Part shown: positions 51,201-59,693 of the stretch, piece by piece
How the letters are laid out: the number at the start of each line of letters is the position of its first letter
How positions within the stretch are numbered: the stretch's first letter is position 1
Origin: Pseudomonadota bacterium
GTDB lineage: Bacteria; Myxococcota_A; Polyangia; Polyangiales; Polyangiaceae
NCBI GenBank assembly: GCA_023423895.1
Contig: JAFAER010000218.1
Coordinates: 62,001-126,000 of the forward strand
DNA: 64,000 bases
Direction: 5' to 3'
The notes under the pieces: generated by a model
Told to the model about the DNA's origin: nothing
The model's database searches: none
Seen by the model: the letters and a program-made list of their open reading frames with translations, nothing else
Translations under genes and position numbers: made by a program

Positions 51201-52207
51201 ACGAAGAGGCCCGCTCCGCAGCGGATCTCGCGGCGCGTTATGCGTTCGCTGGCGAGCTCGACAAAGCCGCGGAGTGGGCGGACTCGCTGCTCGAGCTGTC
51301 GCGCACGCACGGCATCCCCGGCGCTGCGGTCGATGCCTGGCAGACGCTCGCCGTCGTACGTCAGGCGCGTGGTGACGTGGGCGCCGCGCTCGAAGCTCGG
51401 CGAAGCGCGGCGCGCGCTGCGTCCGAGGCCGGGTTGAAGACGCGCGAAGCGACGCTCACGATCAACGTCGGCTTCGCGCTGACGACCATGGGCGCAAAAG
51501 AAGAGGCTCGCGTCGCCATCGAGAGCGGCATCGCGCTCGCGCAGGCGGTCGGATCGCCCGGCGTCGTCCGGCATGGGCAGATGAACCTTCTCTGCTGGGC
51601 CGCGAACTTCGGCTCGGAGACCTCGCTCGACGGCCTCCTCGCCGAGCCGCGCTCGATCGCGGACAACGCCGTCTCCGGTGGGTGGGTCCCTCACGACCGC
51701 GCGACGCTCGGCGTCCTCTTCTATCGCGGCGTCGAGCTCCTTCGGAGCGAGGTGACCTCGCGCGTCCCCGCGAACGCCGCCGAACAAGCACGAACGCTGC
51801 TGAAGACGGCCGCAGGTGGCTACCGTGCAACGAAGATGCTCGATGTCGTCCCGGTGGCCCTCGGTCTCTGGAGCGAGGCCGAACGGCGCTGCGGACAGGC
51901 GGACCGGGCCGTGGAGCTCGCGACCGAAGCCGCGAGCTTGCTCGAGCACGGCTCGCCGAGCCTCCTCAACGAGGCTCCGATCTATCTCGCGCTCCACGAC
52001 GCGCTCGTCGATCTCGGACGGCACGACGAAGCCAAGAAGGCGATCGCGCGTGGCCTCCCGCGTCTCGTGACACGTGTTCACGGTCTGCTCGGCACGACAC
52101 ACGCGAAGGACTTCCTCAAGCACGTCTCGTCGAACGCAGGCCTGCTCGCGGCCGCCGAGGGTTACGGCATCTCGCCTCCGGAGCTCTCGGACATCCTCGC
52201 TCGCTGA
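48293..52207 (+). CDS. Very large Ser/Thr kinase / AAA-ATPase / TPR regulator
   Basis: About 1304 residues. Active-looking kinase domain: GRGGVGIVY, VALK (K44), HRDIKPSN, DFGVAS, YMAPEQ. Then a degenerate cyclase-like segment (residues ~315-440; LIAHLRARGAEATELGGD, GEVVDRAAALARDAQ). An AAA/STAND-type ATPase follows with Walker A GAPGIGKTRL and Walker B-like VIALEDAQWADL, and a helical repeat (TPR-like) C-terminus to the end. This is the ATPase-coupled kinase type described in myxobacteria. The GTG at 48293 is preferred over the ORF start at 48182, which adds 37 poor codons. Confidence 0.9.
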   Translation: MTAAAFEKALLAGRFVIEREVGRGGVGIVYRARDEVSGAPVALKVIAIPGVDASEEARFGREGRVLAGLSHPGIVRVVAFGQLDEGHPYVAMEWLEGEDIAQRQKRAPLSLGRALQVGAQVADALAYAHGVGIIHRDIKPSNVILVGSGPDQEWPLEAKLVDFGVASAEDARLTRTGAIIGTPAYMAPEQARGDAEVDARADIYGLGATLFEIIAGRPPHMGPTPIAILARLVTTPAPRLGEVFPDAPIPLDDLLCEMLATHPEERPARAADVALRLRSIAAEIEQSPLTTRTQSPDVPQSMGSLVLSTSRPGGSRLVTSILATHVPKGPTRGRLIAHLRARGAEATELGGDAIVAHLGVKKALGDEAARALDLGLRLAKMGSRVGIATGRTRIDRTRPTGEVVDRAAALARDAQKNQVLADTTTSELARGRFEMQVRPDGTSVVGPKVAAKKEIAGGSPFVGREADLSQVVSAYERCQEDRTPIIVTLTGAPGIGKTRLRREALARIAAHSSAPRVVMVRAESFARSHALGIMADVARGLAGVAKGAALSDAMAATEALLARIDYAGRSTRDLVARLVANEPLPEGVDARAARDALWIALTDMALRVSNEAALVIALEDAQWADLESLAWLDHVLARAVGHSVFVLATARPTLWREDPARFSGRDHVRIELRPLARRTVRAIAKAILGEKASSPEGEALVESISAQAGGSPLFAEELARLAHQGRDAASAPTIEAAIQVHLDALEEDVREAAMKLSVFGLQVWGAGLEALGVKNAAEVMRTLTAAEMIVEQAASRFKETREWAFKHALTREVAYAALGEEQLKELHTQAGRWLAKMGEDDATVARHLELGGEPAEAANYLEKAARRALAASALGEAVRLAEKALDFAIDTPTQFARAQLLDEAWVRLDARASERETAVRAMQDAVYDEPSAVRAMGARVRYENACGGGPETSAGLEEVILRAKAAGLFDEEARSAADLAARYAFAGELDKAAEWADSLLELSRTHGIPGAAVDAWQTLAVVRQARGDVGAALEARRSAARAASEAGLKTREATLTINVGFALTTMGAKEEARVAIESGIALAQAVGSPGVVRHGQMNLLCWAANFGSETSLDGLLAEPRSIADNAVSGGWVPHDRATLGVLFYRGVELLRSEVTSRVPANAAEQARTLLKTAAGGYRATKMLDVVPVALGLWSEAERRCGQADRAVELATEAASLLEHGSPSLLNEAPIYLALHDALVDLGRHDEAKKAIARGLPRLVTRVHGLLGTTHAKDFLKHVSSNAGLLAAAEGYGISPPELSDILAR

Positions 52208-52552
52208 GCGAGTCGAACGGGTGAGAGCGAGCGCGCGACCCGAGGGTCGATCACGGCGACGGCCGAGGGCGAACCGGCGCACACCTACATGGGTTCATCG
52301 CTTCGCTCATGGATCATCGCGCCACCACCCCTGCTGCCTCCGGTCTCTGTCGATCGAGGGCGCGGAGCAGCTCAGCCGGGCGCGTTCGGAACAAGTCGCT
52401 CGGAACCAAGGGAAACTCGGCCGCCGGCGTGCGGCCTTTTCCTGTCTCGTTGAAGACCGGTGGGCGCGCGGGTTTGGCCCGCCCATTGCGACGTCCCTGG
52501 CGAGTGAGCCCCAGGAGTGGGTGAGGACCCTCGCTCTTCACGCGGAGAACAG
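52208..52552. other. 345-bp gene-less stretch with one hairpin
   Basis: No convincing ORF. GGCCGC (52419-52424) and GCGGCC (52431-52436) form a 6-bp stem followed by TTTTCC, a possible terminator for the kinase. GCCGGG (52375-52380) may pair with CTCGGC (52416-52421) around it. No riboswitch class was recognised. Confidence 0.3.
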
Positions 52553-54565
52553 ATGAAGAAGCTGGCGTTTCTGGCACTGGCGATCGCGGCCGCCGCAGGC
52601 TGCAGCACCACCACCGAGGAGGGTGCTCCCTCGCCGATGCCTCTTCCCACCGACGGCGTGACGCCGGCGCAGCTCGACGCGTTCAAGACGCTCGAAGCGA
52701 CGACGAAGCAGTCGTGGAAGTGGGTCCAGCACCAGGATCTCGGGACGCCGATGCACCTGTCGGCGCCACGCACGGGCAAGCCGATCCTCGCGAAGGGCGC
52801 GGATGCCGTGAAGGTCACGCTCTCCGTCCTCGAGCAGAACAAGGCGCTCTTCAAGATGCGCAATCCGGCGCAGGAGCTCAGCGTCTCGCGCTCCGAGGTC
52901 GACGAGCTCGGAATGACGCACGCGCGCTTCCAGCAGATGGTCCATGGCGTTCCGGTCGCGAACGCCGAGTTGATGGCGCACTACGACAAGGCGGGCCGCC
53001 TCACGTCGATCGACGCGAACTACGTCGCCGATCTCGACAACGTCGACGTCAATCCGACATTCTCGGTGGCGGACGCCCTCACGATGGTGAAGGCGGACAT
53101 CGTCTCGCGGTCGGCGATCGCCGACGAGGGCTCGCTCGAGACGACGGAAGAGAAGCTCGTCGTCTACGCGTCCAACGAGCACCTCCGCGCTCCGCGGCTC
53201 GCCTACCAGTACAAGATCCGGGCGCTCGCAGCGGCGGAGCCGGCGATCTGGGTCGTCACCGTCGACGCCAAGACGGGCGACATCCTCCACCGGTACAACA
53301 ACCTCCAAACTGTCCAGGGGCAGGGCAACGGCGTCCTCGGTGACAGGAAGCAGTTCGAGGTCTCGACGTCGACCGGCGGCGGATTCGTGATGACCGATGC
53401 CGCGACCGGCGTGCAGATCCGGACGCTCACGGCCGAGCAGCAGCAGGTCCGCGGCGGTCCCGTCACGTCCGACGACCAGAACTCGTGGGATACGGGCGTG
53501 CCCGGCGCCGGAGCCGCCGTGGACGCGCACTTCAACGCGGCTGCGGTCTTCAAGTACTTCAAAGACAGGCACGGCCGGAACGCGATCAACGGCACGGGCG
53601 GTGCGCTCATCTCGACGGTGCACTTCGGTCAGGCGTACGACAACGCCGCCTGGGACGGCACCGGCATGCTCTATGGCGACGGCGGGCAGATCTTCCGTGC
53701 GCTCTCGGTGAGCCTCGACGTCGTCGGTCACGAGTTCACGCACGGCGTCACCGAGAAGACGTCGAATCTCGTCTACGAGAACCAGCCGGGCGCGCTCAAC
53801 GAGGCCGTGTCGGACATCTTCGGTGCGTTCATCGAGCACGCCGTGAAGCCCGACGACACGAACAACTGGAAGCTGGGCGAGGCCGTCGTGAAGTCCGGCG
53901 GTCCGCTCCGCGACATGAAGAGCCCCGGCTCCGTTTCGCAACCGCAGCCGGCGCACATGAACCGGTTCGTCAACACGCAGCAGGACAACGGCGGCGTTCA
54001 CATCAACAGCGGCATCGTCAACAACGCTGCGTTCCTCATGACCGTCGGCGGCGTGAACCCCGTCTCGAAGACCGAGGTCAAGTACGGCATCGGCTGGGAG
54101 AAGAGCGAGAAGCTCTGGTTCCGCGCGAACACGAAGTACTTCCTCCAGAACACGAACTTTGGTCAGGCCGCGCAGGGCGTGCTCCAGGCCGCGAAGGACG
54201 TCGGGCTGACGGAGAACGAGACGAACATCGTCGAGTGCGCCTTCAAGGCGACCGGAATCGCTCAGGGCACGTGCGCGACGCTCGTCGATCCTCAGTCGAA
54301 CACGCCGGGCCTACCCGGCTCGGACGACGGGGTCGACGGGACGGGCAGCCCCACCGGCTCCGACGACGAGGCGGGCGACACGGCGGGAGATGATTCCGAC
54401 GACGACGTTTCGACGCCGGCGCCGAAGAAGCGGCGGCGCATGATCATGACGACGAGCTCCGGCTGCAACGCGGCGGGCGGCTCGGGTGACCTCGGGAGCT
54501 TCGCCGGAATGGGAATGGTCGCGTTCGTTCTCGGCCTCGTGGCGAAGCGTCGCAAGAAGAGCTGA
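52553..54565 (+). CDS. Thermolysin-like M4 metallopeptidase with MYXO-CTERM-like anchor
   Basis: A 670-residue secreted protease. Lipoprotein-like signal (AAAGC), FTP/PepSY propeptide (~residues 40-240), then the catalytic domain with HEFTH (H393, H397), Glu417 in GALNEAVSD as third ligand, and NNGGVHINSG-type (H483) substrate site. A Gly/Asp-rich linker, a single Cys (SGCNAAGG), a hydrophobic helix and KRRKK end the protein, the MYXO-CTERM pattern. Start ATG 52553 has SD GGAGAA. It degrades extracellular protein; the anchor suggests a surface role. Confidence 0.92.
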   Translation: MKKLAFLALAIAAAAGCSTTTEEGAPSPMPLPTDGVTPAQLDAFKTLEATTKQSWKWVQHQDLGTPMHLSAPRTGKPILAKGADAVKVTLSVLEQNKALFKMRNPAQELSVSRSEVDELGMTHARFQQMVHGVPVANAELMAHYDKAGRLTSIDANYVADLDNVDVNPTFSVADALTMVKADIVSRSAIADEGSLETTEEKLVVYASNEHLRAPRLAYQYKIRALAAAEPAIWVVTVDAKTGDILHRYNNLQTVQGQGNGVLGDRKQFEVSTSTGGGFVMTDAATGVQIRTLTAEQQQVRGGPVTSDDQNSWDTGVPGAGAAVDAHFNAAAVFKYFKDRHGRNAINGTGGALISTVHFGQAYDNAAWDGTGMLYGDGGQIFRALSVSLDVVGHEFTHGVTEKTSNLVYENQPGALNEAVSDIFGAFIEHAVKPDDTNNWKLGEAVVKSGGPLRDMKSPGSVSQPQPAHMNRFVNTQQDNGGVHINSGIVNNAAFLMTVGGVNPVSKTEVKYGIGWEKSEKLWFRANTKYFLQNTNFGQAAQGVLQAAKDVGLTENETNIVECAFKATGIAQGTCATLVDPQSNTPGLPGSDDGVDGTGSPTGSDDEAGDTAGDDSDDDVSTPAPKKRRRMIMTTSSGCNAAGGSGDLGSFAGMGMVAFVLGLVAKRRKKS

Positions 54566-54609
54566 GCAGAATCGTTCTTCGCGGTCGCGGTGCTAAGGTC
54601 GGCTCCATC

Positions 54610-55668
54610 ATGGAGTCTTCCTCGGATTATCCTGAGCCCAGCTCGCGAAGCGACCTTCCGCGCGTGACGATCGCCATCGCCACGAACGAGGACGAAGCTC
54701 GAATCGAAGCGTGCCTCCGGACGGCGCTCCGTCAGGACTACCCCACGGACCTCATCGACATCGTCGTCGCCGACGGGATGAGCATGGACGCGACGCGCGA
54801 GGTCGTGCTCCGTGTCGCGGGGGAAGAGCCGCGCGTTCGCCTCGTCGACAACCCGCACCGGACGCGCGCCGCCGCCCTGAATGCGGTGCTCGAGACGACG
54901 ACGAGCGAGGTGATCGTCCCCATGGACCCCTCGGGTGACTATGCACGGACGCACGTCGCGAAGTGTGTCGAGGCGCTTTCCTCCTCTCCGGCCGAGCAGC
55001 TCGCGATCGTCCCGCGCCCCTCGGGACGCACCATCGTCGAGCGCGCACTGGCTGCCGTCCAGTCGACGAGGCTCGCCTTCGCGGCCGGCGCGGAGCTGGC
55101 TCGCGGGTCGGACCCGGTCCCCACGCTGCTCGGCGCTGTCCGGCGGCGCGTGTTCGACCGCGTCGGCCTGTTCGATCCCGGGACGCGCTGCGAGGAAGAC
55201 GTCGAGCTCTCGCGGCGGATCACACGTGCAGGGGGCGCGCTCACGGTCCGCAGGGACATCGTCGTGACGCGGCCGGACGCGTCGTCGTTCAAGGATCTGT
55301 TCCGTCGCCACTACCAGCTCGGACGGAGCCGCGGGCGGCGAACAGTGAAGGAGCGGCGGATCTCTTCGATCCGTGAGCTCGCGCCGCTCGCGATCGTCAC
55401 CTGCGGTGGCGCGCTCGCGGCGACGGCGACGTTCCAACCTCTCACGCCCATCGCCGCCGCGATGTACGCGCTGATGACGGGAGCGGCCGCGGTCCGTGTC
55501 GGACGTCAGGAGGGGATCGTCACGATCCCCTTCGCGTGGGCCGCTTATCCCGTGATGCACCTCGCGCACGGTGTCGGGTTCGGCAGCGGCGTCGTCCGCT
55601 CGGCGCTTCGCCCCGACTGGAAAGCTGCGTCGCGCGCGGGCGCGCAAGAGGCGCCCGCGGCTGGCTGA
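54610..55668 (+). CDS. Glycosyltransferase family 2 (ExoA-like)
   Basis: A 352-residue GT2 enzyme: TIAIATNEDEARIEACL (nucleotide-binding start), DIVVADGMSMDAT, DDNP-like DNPHRTRAAALNAVL, acceptor segment MDPSGDYAR in place of a clean DxD, and RRHYQLGRSRGRR. About two hydrophobic helices near the C-terminus (residues ~255-300) suggest membrane attachment. Similar enzymes build exopolysaccharide. The substrate is unknown. ATG 54610 is 44 bases after the protease stop. Confidence 0.85.
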   Translation: MESSSDYPEPSSRSDLPRVTIAIATNEDEARIEACLRTALRQDYPTDLIDIVVADGMSMDATREVVLRVAGEEPRVRLVDNPHRTRAAALNAVLETTTSEVIVPMDPSGDYARTHVAKCVEALSSSPAEQLAIVPRPSGRTIVERALAAVQSTRLAFAAGAELARGSDPVPTLLGAVRRRVFDRVGLFDPGTRCEEDVELSRRITRAGGALTVRRDIVVTRPDASSFKDLFRRHYQLGRSRGRRTVKERRISSIRELAPLAIVTCGGALAATATFQPLTPIAAAMYALMTGAAAVRVGRQEGIVTIPFAWAAYPVMHLAHGVGFGSGVVRSALRPDWKAASRAGAQEAPAAG

Positions 55669-55721
55669 GGCGCAGCTTCTATCTCCTCGTCGCTCGGTCT
55701 TTCGACCTCGCTGAGCGGCGT

Positions 55722-56663
55722 TCAGCCGTAGGCGGCCTTGAAGGCAGCGTAGGTCTTCTTCAGGCCTTCGCGGACCTTCACCTTCGGGTCGTAGCCGATG
55801 AGCTCGCGCGCGGCCTCGATCGAGGCGAGCGAGTCACGGACGTCGCCCGGCCGACCCGGCTCGTAGATCGCCTCGAGCTTGTGACCGGCTTCTTCGCCGA
55901 TGTACTGGAGCAGCTGGTTCAACGAGATGCGCTCGCCGCAGGCGATGTTGACGACCTGGCCCGTGAGCTTCTTCTTGCTCTCGGCCGCCAGGAGGTTCGC
56001 GGCGACGGTGTTGTCGATGAAGCAGAAGTCGCGGGTCTGCTCTCCGTCGCCGAAGACGGTGGGCCGCGTCTTCGCCATCGCGGCCTTGATGAAGTTCGGG
56101 ATGACGGCAGCGTACTGGCTGTTCGGATCCTGCCTCGGTCCGAACACGTTGAAGTAGCGGAGGCTGAGCGTCTCGATCCCGTAGAGGGACGAGAAGACGG
56201 TCAGGAGCTGCTCGCACGTGAGCTTCGCGACGGCATACGGCGAGAGCGGCGCCGGCATCATCGTCTCCACCTTCGGCAGCGTCGGCGTGTCACCGTACGC
56301 CGACGAGCTGGCGGCGAAGATCAGGCGGCGGACCTTGGCGTGCCGGGCCGCGTCGAGCACCACGGTCGTGCCCTGCACGTTGGCCAGCATCGAGGCCTGC
56401 GGCTCGTCGACCGAACGCGCCACCGACGGGATGGCCGCCTCGTGGAAGACGACCTCGACGCCCTTCATCACTCGGTTCACGATCTCGGGATCGACGATCG
56501 ACCCCTCGACCACCTCGACCTCGCCCTTGAGGCTCTCGAGGTTCGAGCGCCGGCCAGTCGAGAAGTCGTCCAGGATCCTCACGCGCTCGCCCTTTGCGAG
56601 CAGGGTCTCCGCGATCGATGAACCGATGAAACCGGCGCCGCCGGTGACGAGGTAGAGGGCCAT
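55722..56663 (-). CDS. NAD-dependent sugar-nucleotide epimerase (WbpP/GalE-like)
   Basis: A 313-residue extended SDR: GGAGFIGS near the N-terminus, ASSSAYGDTPTLPK with the catalytic Ser, YAVAKL with the Tyr-x-x-x-Lys pair, and RYFNVFGPRQDP. The pattern fits UDP-glucose or UDP-GlcNAc 4-epimerases; the choice cannot be made by eye. It faces the GT2 gene (stops 53 bp apart), so they may share a polysaccharide role. ATG 56663 was taken as start. Confidence 0.9.
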   Translation of the reverse strand: MALYLVTGGAGFIGSSIAETLLAKGERVRILDDFSTGRRSNLESLKGEVEVVEGSIVDPEIVNRVMKGVEVVFHEAAIPSVARSVDEPQASMLANVQGTTVVLDAARHAKVRRLIFAASSSAYGDTPTLPKVETMMPAPLSPYAVAKLTCEQLLTVFSSLYGIETLSLRYFNVFGPRQDPNSQYAAVIPNFIKAAMAKTRPTVFGDGEQTRDFCFIDNTVAANLLAAESKKKLTGQVVNIACGERISLNQLLQYIGEEAGHKLEAIYEPGRPGDVRDSLASIEAARELIGYDPKVKVREGLKKTYAAFKAAYG

Positions 56664-56743
56664 GACTCCGTATACCGCCGTCCCCCCCTGAAGAGGAGAG
56701 TGAAAACTTGGCCTGGAGAACGAGCCTATGCGACCACCAGAAC

Positions 56744-57064
56744 ATGGAGCGACGGAAGCGAGCAGCGAAGTTGGACGGTACGCTCGACGCGGCATGCGCC
56801 GTGTGTGGAGCGCGTGACGCGCGTCTTCTCGCCACGGTCGAGCTCCGCGGCGGAGCTGCCGCGACCCTCTGCGGATCTCACGCCCTGATGCACAGCCGGC
56901 GGGCACAGCCCTGCGCTTCGATCGCGGAGCTCCGCGCCGAGCTCGGCGACCGGCGCCTGGGCGACCGGCGCGCGCAGCCCCAAGGGGAACGCGACGAGCT
57001 CGCCGAGCGTCTCACCGCGGCGTTCACGCGCGACCGACGCGGCTCCGAGCGCCGCGCGAGCTAA
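56744..57064 (+). CDS. Small Cys-containing hypothetical protein
   Basis: A 106-residue protein. Near the start are CAVCGARDARLL and, ~25 residues on, LCGSHALMH: a CxxC...CxxH set that may bind zinc. The rest is Arg-rich with a DRRLGDRR repeat. No family recognised. The frame extends 12 codons upstream; ATG 56744 (MERRKRAAK) was chosen. Confidence 0.55.
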   Translation: MERRKRAAKLDGTLDAACAVCGARDARLLATVELRGGAAATLCGSHALMHSRRAQPCASIAELRAELGDRRLGDRRAQPQGERDELAERLTAAFTRDRRGSERRAS

Positions 57065-57127
57065 TCTCCGAGCGACCGACCTTTCGGCGGGCTACGGAGG
57101 GCCGGCGCTCGCTCGCGCGCCGCGCGG

Positions 57128-57676
57128 TCATCGCCGTGCGATGACGACGACGGAGTAGGCCACGGCCAGCTTCGTCCCGGGATTGGCGTACGAGTGCCGC
57201 TGATCTCCCCGGAACGCCACGACGTCGCCGGTGGCGAGGCGGTACTCTTCACCGGATGCGACGAGCACGATCTCGCCGGCCTCGCAGGTGAGGTACTCCC
57301 GCGTTCCCGCGGTGTGCGGGATGCCCGTCACCTTCGCCCGAGGCGGCAGCTCGAACCGGTCGATCTCCATTCCCGGGATCGGGTCCGGCAAGAGCTTTCG
57401 GATCGCGGCTGCGCCGCGCAGCTTCACCACGAGCTGCGCCTTCCGGTAGTGCCGTGCCTCGGATCGCGGGGCAGCCACGAGCTCTTCGAGGGTGACCTGG
57501 AACGCCGACGCAACCGCGTCGAGCACGGCGAGCGTCGGGTTCGCAGCGCCTGACTCGATGTTCGCCCACGTCGCCCTCGGAAGCGCCGCGAGCTTCGCCA
57601 TCTGCGCTTGGGTCAGTCCGCGTGCCTCGCGCAGCGCGCGGACGTTCCTGCCGAGCCTCGCGGCGACGTCGTCCAT
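57128..57676 (-). CDS. XRE-family transcriptional regulator with cupin sensor domain
   Basis: A 182-residue regulator: N-terminal HTH (LGRNVRALREARGLTQAQMAKLAALPRATWANIESG) typical of XRE, then a cupin fold (HTAGTREYLTCEAGEIVLVASGEEYRLATGDVVAFRGDQRHSY). It likely senses a small ligand and controls the divergent SDR/QueA-like operon, 75 bp away. Start ATG 57676 gives MDDVAARLG. Confidence 0.9.
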   Translation of the reverse strand: MDDVAARLGRNVRALREARGLTQAQMAKLAALPRATWANIESGAANPTLAVLDAVASAFQVTLEELVAAPRSEARHYRKAQLVVKLRGAAAIRKLLPDPIPGMEIDRFELPPRAKVTGIPHTAGTREYLTCEAGEIVLVASGEEYRLATGDVVAFRGDQRHSYANPGTKLAVAYSVVVIARR

Positions 57677-57751
57677 TCCAACGAGGTAGCAGCGTGCCAA
57701 AGGATTGTCATCCGCGCCATTGGATTGGCAGCCGGGTGTCATCCTCCGCTC

Positions 57752-58495
57752 ATGGACATCCGAAACGAAGCCGTGCTCGTCACGGGCGCGTCGAGAGGGT
57801 TGGGCAAGGAGCTCGCGCGAGCCTTCGCTCGTCGAGGCGCGAAGGTGGTGCTGATCGCGCGCAACGAAGCGGAGGTCTCGACCGTGGTCGCAGCAATCCG
57901 TTCCGAGGGCGGCGTTGCCCATGCCCTCGCGTTCGACGTCGGCGACAAGGAGGCCGTGCATCGAATCGCGGGCGCGACCGCGGCGCTCGTCGGGCCGCCG
58001 AGCATCGTCATCCACAACGCGAGCACGCTCGGGCCCGTCCCGATGCCGCTCCTGCTCGACACCGAATGTGAGGACCTGGAGCGGGTTCTGGCGGTGAACC
58101 TCGTCGGACCTTTCCGACTGACGAAGGCGCTCGCCGGACCGATGGTCCTCCGCAAGCGAGGCCTCTTCCTCTTCGTCAGCTCGGACGCTGCCGTGAATGC
58201 TTATCCGGGCTGGGGCGCTTACGGCGTCTCGAAGGCGGCGCTGGACCACCTCGCGCGCTCGCTTGCCGCGGAGCTCGATCCGGTGCGCTTCCTCGCGATC
58301 GACCCCGGCGAGATGGACACGAAGATGCACGCCGACGCGATCCCCGACGCCGACCCGACGACGCTCGCGCGCCCGATCGACGTCGCGGAGAAGCTCGTCA
58401 CGCACGTCCTCCGCGCGGAGTCGATCCCGAACGGGGCTCGCCTGGCTGCTGCGGAGGTCGAAGCGGGAGCGACGGCGGAAGGAGCGGCGGCGTGA
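57752..58495 (+). CDS. Short-chain dehydrogenase/reductase
   Basis: A 247-residue SDR with GASRGLGKE (NADP binding), NAST, and the catalytic Ser (FVSSDAA) and YGVSK Tyr/Lys. It resembles sepiapterin/benzil-type reductases. Its TGA overlaps the GTG of the next gene (GTGA), so translation is coupled. It is divergent from the XRE-cupin regulator. Confidence 0.9.
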   Translation: MDIRNEAVLVTGASRGLGKELARAFARRGAKVVLIARNEAEVSTVVAAIRSEGGVAHALAFDVGDKEAVHRIAGATAALVGPPSIVIHNASTLGPVPMPLLLDTECEDLERVLAVNLVGPFRLTKALAGPMVLRKRGLFLFVSSDAAVNAYPGWGAYGVSKAALDHLARSLAAELDPVRFLAIDPGEMDTKMHADAIPDADPTTLARPIDVAEKLVTHVLRAESIPNGARLAAAEVEAGATAEGAAA

Positions 58496-59637
58496 TCGCG
58501 GCGACCCGACCGCGGCCGGCAGAGGAGCTGCGCATCCTCGTCGTCGACGGAGCGTCCGGGACGATGCGCGTGGTGCCGAGCGTGGACCTCGCCGCGCTCT
58601 TCGAGCCCGGAGATCTGCTCGTCGTGAACGATGCCGCGACGCTTCCGGCGTCGCTCGCAGGCAGGACCACGCAAGGCGACGACATCGAGCTCCGTCTCGT
58701 CGCGCACATCGCAGATCGTCGCTGGATCGGAGCACTGTTCGGCAGCGGCTCGTTCCGTATGCGGACCGAGGACCGGCCGGCGCCGCCGCGCGTCGATGTG
58801 GGTGATCGCCTGGTCTTCGGGGCGGGGCTCGAGGCGATCGTCGAGGGACTCCGCCCGGAGTCGCCCCGTCTTCTCGAGATCCAGCTCACGGTGGCGGATG
58901 GCGATCCATCGCTCGACCGTATCTGGACGGCGCTCTACCGCGCCGGTCGGCCCGTCCAGTACGCCCATGTGCCGGAGCCGCTGGCGCTCTGGGACGTCCA
59001 GAACGTCTACGCGGGACGACCATGGGCCGTCGAGATGCCTTCGGCGGGACGTGCGATCCGTGCGCGAACGTTCATCGAGCTCGAGGAGCGAGGCGTCGAG
59101 ATCGCGTCCGTCACCCACGCCGCCGGCCTTTCGTCGATCGGAGATGCGTCGCTCGATGCGCTTCTCCCGCTGCCGGAGCGGTACGAGGTGACGGAGCGCA
59201 CCTGGGAGGCGATTGCGCGGGCACGGAAGCGCCGCGGCCGGGTCGTGGCCATCGGCACCAGCGTCGCGCGTGCGCTCGAAGGCGGCGCACGCGACGGACG
59301 GCGCTCCGGCGTGACGGATCTCAAGATCGGTCCGGGCACGCGCCGCGCAATCGTCGACGCGGTGCTCACGGGCGTGCACGAGGCGGACACGAGCCACTTC
59401 GCGCTCCTCGGAGCCTTTGCGAAGACGTCGGTGCTGAGTCGCGCGCTCACGCGGGCAGAAGAAGAGGGCCTCCTCGGTCACGAGCTCGGCGACGCGTGCC
59501 TCGTCTGGGGAGAACCTCGGGACAAGATGGCGGTACACTATGGGCAGTCGGTGCTCAGAGTCGACGATCCGCCGTTGTCGACACGCCGCGGGACCGAGCT
59601 GCGGAGCGCCGCTGGAGCAGCGAGCGCGATCGCCTGA
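58492..59637 (+). CDS. Divergent QueA-like tRNA ribosyltransferase-isomerase
   Basis: A 381-residue protein of the QueA fold: NDAATLPASLAG, GDRLVFG, DVQNVYAG and a GDACLVWG tail correspond to family landmarks. Canonical QueA motifs are altered: PTAGLHF reads PSAGRAI, HVGAGTF reads THAAGLS, and the LITNFHLP loop is GVHEADTSH. Canonical QueA transfers a ribosyl group from SAM to preQ1 in tRNA; no other queuosine gene is nearby. It may have a different substrate. The GTG start overlaps the SDR stop. Confidence 0.75.
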   Translation: MIAATRPRPAEELRILVVDGASGTMRVVPSVDLAALFEPGDLLVVNDAATLPASLAGRTTQGDDIELRLVAHIADRRWIGALFGSGSFRMRTEDRPAPPRVDVGDRLVFGAGLEAIVEGLRPESPRLLEIQLTVADGDPSLDRIWTALYRAGRPVQYAHVPEPLALWDVQNVYAGRPWAVEMPSAGRAIRARTFIELEERGVEIASVTHAAGLSSIGDASLDALLPLPERYEVTERTWEAIARARKRRGRVVAIGTSVARALEGGARDGRRSGVTDLKIGPGTRRAIVDAVLTGVHEADTSHFALLGAFAKTSVLSRALTRAEEEGLLGHELGDACLVWGEPRDKMAVHYGQSVLRVDDPPLSTRRGTELRSAAGAASAIA

Positions 59638-59693
59638 GCTCGAGCAGGGCTCGACGTCCGGACGCGTCGGCCAGGTGCTAGAGTCCGCCGGTC

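Noticed and set aside
52360..52440. c-di-GMP or cobalamin riboswitch before the M4 protease gene
   Set aside because: Only short stems could be paired and none of the conserved cores was found.
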